Positions 59,839-64,000 of a stretch of DNA of 64,000 bases are shown here, piece after piece; the first letter of the stretch is position 1, and every line of letters begins with the position of its first letter. Origin of the DNA: CAYPEL01 sp036479985. Lineage in GTDB: Bacteria; Pseudomonadota; Gammaproteobacteria; DSM-19610. The position numbers and the translations under genes were made by a program. A model generated the notes under the pieces. The model was given only the letters and a program-made list of their open reading frames with translations. It was not told the DNA's origin and ran no database searches. The stretch spans positions 1,178,001 to 1,242,000 of the forward strand of contig CBDDAF010000003.1 in the NCBI GenBank assembly GCA_965224815.1, written 5' to 3'.

Positions 59839-60573
59839 TTAACTACGAGCCTGCATCATCAACTGTTTCATTTCACTTACTGCCAACTGCATACCGGTAA
59901 ACAGCGCGCGGGCAACGATCGCGTGACCGATATTCAATTCCTGTATCTTGGTAAGCTCAGCAATGTCCATGACATTGTGATAATGCAGGCCGTGACCGGC
60001 GTTGACTTGCAAGCCAAGACTGTCACCCAGCGCGACTGCTTCGATAATTTTTTTCAGCTCCTGCGCCTGTGAATAGCTATTTTCTGCATCAGCGAAATGG
60101 CCAGTATGAATTTCAATACAGGGTGCACCCACTTCTTTAGCTGCTTTGATCTGCGCAGGATCAGCATCAATGAACAAGGACACACGAATTCCGGATTTAG
60201 CCAAACGTTTACACGCATCTTTCATTTTTTTTATTTGGCCCGCCACATCCAGACCACCCTCAGTTGTCAGCTCTTCCCGGCGCTCGGGTACCAGACAACA
60301 ATCGGCTGGCCGTACCTGGTTGGCAAATGCGAGCATGTCTTCGGTCACTGCCATTTCCAGGTTCATACGGGTTTGTAAAATATCCTTTAACATAACGACG
60401 TCGCGTTCCTGGATGTGCCTGCGATCTTCGCGCAGATGCACGGTAATACTGTCAGCACCCGCCTGTTCTGCCTCAATCGCCGCCTGGATTGGGTCAGGGT
60501 ATCGGGTACCGCGCGCCTGACGCAGTGTTGCAACATGATCGATGTTGACGCCTAACAGGATTTTCGGGTTCAA
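59839..60573 (-). CDS. pdxJ: Pyridoxine 5'-phosphate synthase PdxJ
   Basis: A 244-residue enzyme that condenses 1-deoxyxylulose 5-phosphate with aminoacetone phosphate in vitamin B6 synthesis. Motifs: LLGVNIDHVATLRQARG, ADSITVHLREDRRHIQ, CLVPERREELTTEGGLDV and VNAGHGLHYHN. I choose TTG 60573, because AAAGGAAG lies five bases before it and the length then matches E. coli PdxJ (243). An ATG at 60603 would put that site inside the gene. It follows recO, with a MITE between them. Confidence 0.94.
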   Translation of the reverse strand: MNPKILLGVNIDHVATLRQARGTRYPDPIQAAIEAEQAGADSITVHLREDRRHIQERDVVMLKDILQTRMNLEMAVTEDMLAFANQVRPADCCLVPERREELTTEGGLDVAGQIKKMKDACKRLAKSGIRVSLFIDADPAQIKAAKEVGAPCIEIHTGHFADAENSYSQAQELKKIIEAVALGDSLGLQVNAGHGLHYHNVMDIAELTKIQELNIGHAIVARALFTGMQLAVSEMKQLMMQARS

Positions 60574-60622
60574 GCTGACTTCCTTTCTGTTCTGGACATT
60601 CAATAGTATGGATAGTAGCGTA

Positions 60623-60657
60623 CTACGGCATCCGATGGGTTATCACCCATCCTACGA
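60623..60657. repeat. GATGGGTTATCACCCATC-type palindrome
   Basis: CGATGGGTTATCACCCATCC inside TACTACGGCATC and CTACG forms a short palindrome of another dispersed type. It lies between pdxJ and the adjacent MITE. Confidence 0.55.
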
Positions 60658-60686
60658 GACTTTTACGATACCTTCTGAGAGAGAGG

Positions 60687-60828
60687 GGAAGCTCTGTTCA
60701 TATTGCGCTGATCAATTCGTCCAGCTTGTTATTGTGAATGTAGGAGCGGCTTTAGCCGCGATGAACCGCTGCGCCCCATCGCGGCTAAAGCCGCTCCTAC
60801 AGATTCTTGCTAATTAATCCGAGGTTCC
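60687..60828. mobile_element. REP-containing MITE between recO and pdxJ
   Basis: The left end GGAAGCTCTGTTCAT (60687-60701) and right end ATTAATCCGAGGTTCC (60813-60828) enclose a REP pair at 60739-60801. The right end touches the recO stop codon at 60829. The element interrupts the usual recO-pdxJ spacing but keeps both genes intact. Confidence 0.82.
60739..60801. repeat. REP inverted pair inside the recO-pdxJ MITE
   Basis: TGTAGGAGCGGCTTTAGCCG starts at 60739 and the mate ends CTCCTACA at 60801. The arms match those at 9.2, 11.0 and 33.2 kb (TTTAGCC subtype). Confidence 0.9.
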
Positions 60829-61548
60829 TTAAAGTTTAATCTGCTGAAACAACTCGCGTGTTTTGAGCGGTTTATCACCCAGATAAATTCTCAGCGCAGC
60901 CCGCATCAAGCGTTTTGCATCTTGCAAAACTTCGGGATTATTAAATTCTTCAGAAGCAATAGAAAGCAGACTTTTACCTGAAAATACAAACCCACCTTTT
61001 GCACCTTCCAAAACAGCGACTGGTCCAGATTCCAGGTGATAATCATAGAATGCTTCTGGATCGATTTCATTCCCGGTTTCGACTTCGTTTTCGAGCACCA
61101 ACCCATAGCCCAGCTCATCAAGTAAATGTTTTTCAAAACGCCGCAGTACATGCTCAATATTTTTCTGTCCCCGCAAATCTACCAACGTCTCGGCATAGTC
61201 TTCATAAAGTGCCGGATGTGGGTCGTGCCGCTCCAGCAAACGCATCAATAATTCGTTCAGGTAAAAAGCGCTGTACAGCACTGCACCGGATAGCGGGCCG
61301 TCATGCCGACTGCATTCCACATCGGTTAAAACTCCGAGCTCACCACGCATCTGCCAGGAGAGCAACAGGGGTTTAAAGGGTTGAACATCACCCCGCCATT
61401 TCGATTTCGGCGAGCGAATACCACGCGCAACTAATCCGACTTTGCCATGATCCCGGCTAAATATTTCTACCAGCGCGCTGGTATCACGATACGGACGCTG
61501 GTGGAGGATAAATCCAGGGGATAGTTGGATACGTTGACTTGCACCCAT
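60829..61548 (-). CDS. recO: DNA repair protein RecO
   Basis: A 239-residue RecO, which loads RecA with RecR at single-strand gaps. The N-terminal OB-fold begins LSPGFILHQRPYRDTSALVEIF and includes VGLVARGIRSPKSKWRG. The C-terminal helical part has YLNELLMRLLERHDPHPALY. The zinc-binding cysteines of some RecO are absent, as usual in this class. It starts three bases after the era stop, within the lepB-rnc-era-recO operon. Confidence 0.93.
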   Translation of the reverse strand: MGASQRIQLSPGFILHQRPYRDTSALVEIFSRDHGKVGLVARGIRSPKSKWRGDVQPFKPLLLSWQMRGELGVLTDVECSRHDGPLSGAVLYSAFYLNELLMRLLERHDPHPALYEDYAETLVDLRGQKNIEHVLRRFEKHLLDELGYGLVLENEVETGNEIDPEAFYDYHLESGPVAVLEGAKGGFVFSGKSLLSIASEEFNNPEVLQDAKRLMRAALRIYLGDKPLKTRELFQQIKL

Positions 61549-61551
61549 GGC

Positions 61552-62469
61552 TTAGTCACCGTCATAACCCAGGCTGCGCAGGGCGCGATCATCATCGGCC
61601 CACCCTTCTTTGACTTTGACCCACAATTGCAGAAAAACTTTTGAGCCAAATAGTTTTTCCATATCGTGCCGGGATTCCCGGCCTACTTCCTTGAGTAACT
61701 GGCCGTGCTTGCCAATCACAATCCGTTTCTGGCTGGTTTTCTCGACCCAGATTAAGGCATAAACCGTGCGTAAATTACCTTCCTCTGTAAATTTTTCAAT
61801 TTCGACTGTGAGGCCATAGGGAATTTCATCGCCGAGTTTTCGAAATAATTTTTCACGCACCATTTCTGCAGCAAGAAAACGTTCAGTGCGATCGGTAATC
61901 TGATCTTCGGGGAAAAACGCTACTGCTTCAGGTAATAACTTTCTAATACAGCCTTCAAGCTCTACGGTATTTTTTCCACGCAAGGCAGACAGCGGTACAA
62001 TTTCCGTGAAGGGATATTTTGCCGAGACCTCCCCCAGAAACGGCAATAAGGCATCTTTCTTATTCACACGATCAATCTTGTTAATAACCAGTATTACCGG
62101 ACTTTTAAGGTCTGCCAGTTTATCCAGCACCCACTGGTCATCGGCTTGCCAACGCAGACCGTCGATCATGAAAACTATAATATCAACATCGACCAGGGTC
62201 TCTACAGCGGTTCGATTCAGATACCGGTTCATCGCGCGCGGTGTATGGGTATGCAACCCCGGCGTATCGACGTAAACAATCTGCGAATCCTGTTCGGTTT
62301 TTATTCCCAGTATCCGGTGCCGTGTAGTTTGCGGACGCCGTGAGGTGATACTGATTTTTTGTCCGAGCAGACGGTTCAGTAGAGTTGATTTACCGACATT
62401 GGGACGACCAATCAATGCGACATAGCCACAACGAAATTTGCTGGTTGTTGCCACCTCAGCTCGCCTCAA
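61552..62469 (-). CDS. era: GTPase Era
   Basis: A 305-residue GTPase needed for 30S assembly, binding the 3' end of 16S rRNA. G1 is GRPNVGKS at 21-28, G2/G3 area ITSRRPQTTRHRILG and VDTPGLH, and G4 NKID. A C-terminal KH domain has RIVIGKHGQLLKEVGRESR. The ATG at 62469 overlaps rnc by 14 bases; a GTG at 62454 with GGCGAG upstream is an alternative start. Typical operon position after rnc. Confidence 0.95.
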   Translation of the reverse strand: MRRAEVATTSKFRCGYVALIGRPNVGKSTLLNRLLGQKISITSRRPQTTRHRILGIKTEQDSQIVYVDTPGLHTHTPRAMNRYLNRTAVETLVDVDIIVFMIDGLRWQADDQWVLDKLADLKSPVILVINKIDRVNKKDALLPFLGEVSAKYPFTEIVPLSALRGKNTVELEGCIRKLLPEAVAFFPEDQITDRTERFLAAEMVREKLFRKLGDEIPYGLTVEIEKFTEEGNLRTVYALIWVEKTSQKRIVIGKHGQLLKEVGRESRHDMEKLFGSKVFLQLWVKVKEGWADDDRALRSLGYDGD

Positions 62470-63133
62470 GCAGGGCCAACATGGCTTGCGCTGCTTCCTG
62501 TTCAGCTTTTCTACGGCTTGTCCCTTTGCCTTCGGTACGTTGGTTTAATGCTTCAACACTACAGGCAAGTACGAATTCCTGATTGTGCGACCTGCCCTGC
62601 ACTGAAATGACTTCGTACACCGGTACCGCATATTTACGTGCCTGCAAGTACTCCTGTAAAAGGGTTTTAGGATCTTTGAGATTAGTATCTAAGGGAGTGC
62701 TTTCCAGGCGTTCTGAAAGTAGCCTGTGGATACAGGCACTGCATTGCTCAAAATCACTATCCAGCAAGATCGCCCCAAGTATCGCTTCAACGGCATCGGC
62801 CAGAATAGATTCACGGCGGTAGCCACCACTTTTTAATTCGCCGGAACCCAGCTTCAGGTAATCACCCAGATCCATACTGCGGGCGATGATTGCTAATGAT
62901 TCGCGGTTGACAAAATTAGCCCGTAATCGGCTCAACTCGCCTTCAGTGGCTTGCGGAAATTTTATATAAAGCCATTCGGCAACTACAAAACCTAACACTG
63001 CATCGCCCAGATATTCCAGGCGCTCGTTATTATTATTTCCAACGCTGCGATGCGTCAGCGCAATTTGAAGTAAGGCAGGATCATTGAACTGGTAATTTAG
63101 AAATTTAACAAGTCCGTCTACAGATTTTGTCAA
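62456..63133 (-). CDS. rnc: Ribonuclease III
   Basis: A 225-residue double-strand-specific endoribonuclease for rRNA and mRNA processing. The RNase III signature NERLEYLGDAVLGFVVAEWL is at 36-55, with acidic catalytic residues there and in ADAVEAILGAIL. The double-stranded RNA-binding domain is at about 155-222 (DPKTLLQEYLQARK, GTSRRKAEQEAAQAML). It overlaps the DUF4845 gene upstream by four bases and era downstream, so it is tightly coupled. Confidence 0.96.
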   Translation of the reverse strand: MTKSVDGLVKFLNYQFNDPALLQIALTHRSVGNNNNERLEYLGDAVLGFVVAEWLYIKFPQATEGELSRLRANFVNRESLAIIARSMDLGDYLKLGSGELKSGGYRRESILADAVEAILGAILLDSDFEQCSACIHRLLSERLESTPLDTNLKDPKTLLQEYLQARKYAVPVYEVISVQGRSHNQEFVLACSVEALNQRTEGKGTSRRKAEQEAAQAMLALLEAS

Positions 63134-63504
63134 CGACCAGTTGCCTTGATTTCTTTGGAGAAGACGCCAACCAGATGAATGTTTGCAAGAAATTTTTGTC
63201 GGCGCTCATATTCCATCTTAACTTTGATAGCACCATCTGCCTTGGTAATCACAGCTTGCTTGGCTGTCAATGTTCTAACTTCGTTAATATCGAGACGTCG
63301 TTGGATCAGACTATGAATCTGACTCTTGGTTTTAGTTGCAAGCCCAGGCTCATCAACCAGGGACTCAAGAACCGAAGAGACTTTACTGTATTCCAGATAC
63401 ATGGGTACCAGCCGTAATACAACCAGCGTGAAAAAGGCAATAAGTCCGAGCACGAACAACCAGCCAATTGCAGTCATGCCTTTCTGCTTATTAAGATTCT
63501 GCAT
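63130..63504 (-). CDS. DUF4845 membrane protein
   Basis: A 124-residue protein that commonly sits between lepB and rnc in gammaproteobacteria. A single membrane helix (AIGWLFVLGLIAFFTLVVLRL) is near the N-terminus, followed by a small periplasmic domain (VPMYLEYSKVSSVLESLVDE). It resembles pilin-type N-termini but lacks a prepilin cleavage site. Function unknown. Four-base overlap with rnc. Confidence 0.9.
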   Translation of the reverse strand: MQNLNKQKGMTAIGWLFVLGLIAFFTLVVLRLVPMYLEYSKVSSVLESLVDEPGLATKTKSQIHSLIQRRLDINEVRTLTAKQAVITKADGAIKVKMEYERRQKFLANIHLVGVFSKEIKATGR

Positions 63505-63579
63505 TATTTATTCTCCGCGTGTTATGGATATTCACAGGATTCAGGACAAGCTAATATGCCCACGAATCATTTAATTAAT

Positions 63580-64000
63580 CTATTTAATTGATGCACCAAG
63601 CCGATCCCAATCAACCCCACCAGCAGCGCCATCATAGTTCATCCAGATCTTAAACGCTTTTCCAACCAGATTTTCATCGGGTACAAAGCCCCAGTAGCGG
63701 CTGTCATTACTATTATCCCGGTTGTCACCCATCACAAAATAATGTCCTTCCGGCACCACAACATCACTGGTTTTACCACCTGTTCGCGGCATCACCAAAA
63801 TTTGGTGCTGTGCATTGCCTAGCTGCTCTTCACGTACACCAGCGCCCGACATAGAGAGCCCTGACCCAACCCCAATATATGAGCCTGCCGGAATCTGGGC
63901 AACTTTCTCACTATTGATTAACAGTGTCTTGTCCTTGTATTCGATATGATCGCCCGGCAAACCGACGACACGTTTAATGTAATCCGTCCGTGGATCCAGC
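63580..64000 (-). CDS. lepB: Signal peptidase I LepB (3' part)
   Basis: The C-terminal 139 codons of leader peptidase I, cut by the window edge. The catalytic lysine region is visible in the frame before the first internal Met (DYIKRVVGLPGDHIEY, with the Lys). The conserved boxes D and E follow: VPEGHYFVMGDNRDNSNDSRYWGFVP and VGKAFKIWMN. The serine motif and membrane helices lie outside the window. First known gene of the lepB-DUF4845-rnc-era-recO operon here. Confidence 0.94.
   Translation of the reverse strand, partial: LDPRTDYIKRVVGLPGDHIEYKDKTLLINSEKVAQIPAGSYIGVGSGLSMSGAGVREEQLGNAQHQILVMPRTGGKTSDVVVPEGHYFVMGDNRDNSNDSRYWGFVPDENLVGKAFKIWMNYDGAAGGVDWDRLGASIK

Noticed and set aside
1..64000. 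tRNA or rRNA genes
   Set aside because: I looked in all spacers over 150 bases and saw no T-loop/cloverleaf or rRNA-like sequence; small or divergent ones could be missed by eye.

Overview
The window is a stretch of gammaproteobacterial chromosome. This rests on typical gene sets and orders: lepB-DUF4845-rnc-era-recO-pdxJ, glcDEF, dbpA and rlmA, ldtD-mepK, ydbH-ydbL, and single genes for RoxA, SelO, PpnN, DUF1249 and IscR. I cannot name a genus from the sequence alone. Coding density is high and most genes are housekeeping, with one accessory segment at about 42-51 kb.

Layout. 0-7 kb: NYN-domain protein, SulP anion transporter, divergent rlmA/dbpA, two thiol-redox proteins and an exported SUMF1-domain protein. 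7.3-9.2 kb: a cold-shock gene with its terminator, a probable small-RNA locus (sigma54-like promoter, anti-Shine-Dalgarno-like segment, terminator) and two tandem Slp-type lipoproteins. 9.3-16 kb: GNAT, RoxA, HI0933-type flavoprotein, SPOUT methyltransferase, GFA protein, M28 peptidase and SelO. 16-25 kb: OmpA-like lipoprotein, PpnN, redox proteins (TlpA-like, DsbB-like, a double-thioredoxin protein), a DMT exporter, a frame-broken secreted protein gene and NadA. 25-34 kb: Lon, RluE-type pseudouridine synthase, peptidoglycan LdtD/MepK pair, TusA, two methyltransferases, IscR and DUF1249. 34-41 kb: phosphoglucomutase (frameshifted near its end), glycolate oxidase GlcDEF, a rhodanese and a 54-residue lipoprotein missed by usual length cut-offs. 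41-51 kb: PNPOx-like and SRPBCC proteins, then a Fic protein behind a precise 24-bp direct-repeat array, a wrecked REP-associated tyrosine transposase (RAYT), and a 1840-residue DUF4011-helicase-Vsr-like protein of the Hhe anti-phage type. 51-64 kb: ABC exporter, RlmD, exonuclease, YdbL/YdbH, CysM, then pdxJ-recO-era-rnc-DUF4845-lepB read leftwards, with lepB cut by the window edge.

The dominant non-coding theme is a family of palindromic REP elements, about 17 copies with arms of the type TAGGAGCGGCTTTAGCCGCG. Many sit inside a larger element of about 105-145 bp whose ends are inverted copies of GGAACCTCTGATTAAT, so they look like MITEs. Several end exactly at a gene's stop codon, and one supplies the last codons and stop of a CDS. 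The only RAYT-like transposase seen is a pseudogene, so mobilising activity would have to come from elsewhere in the genome. Further palindromic families (CCCTCTCCC type, CTCTGCGTCTCTGCGAGA type and others) fill the remaining spacers.

The most promising new biology is the sRNA candidate at 7.8-8.0 kb, the Fic gene with its repeat-array promoter beside an Hhe-like defence gene, and the composite REP/MITE element that remodels gene 3' ends.
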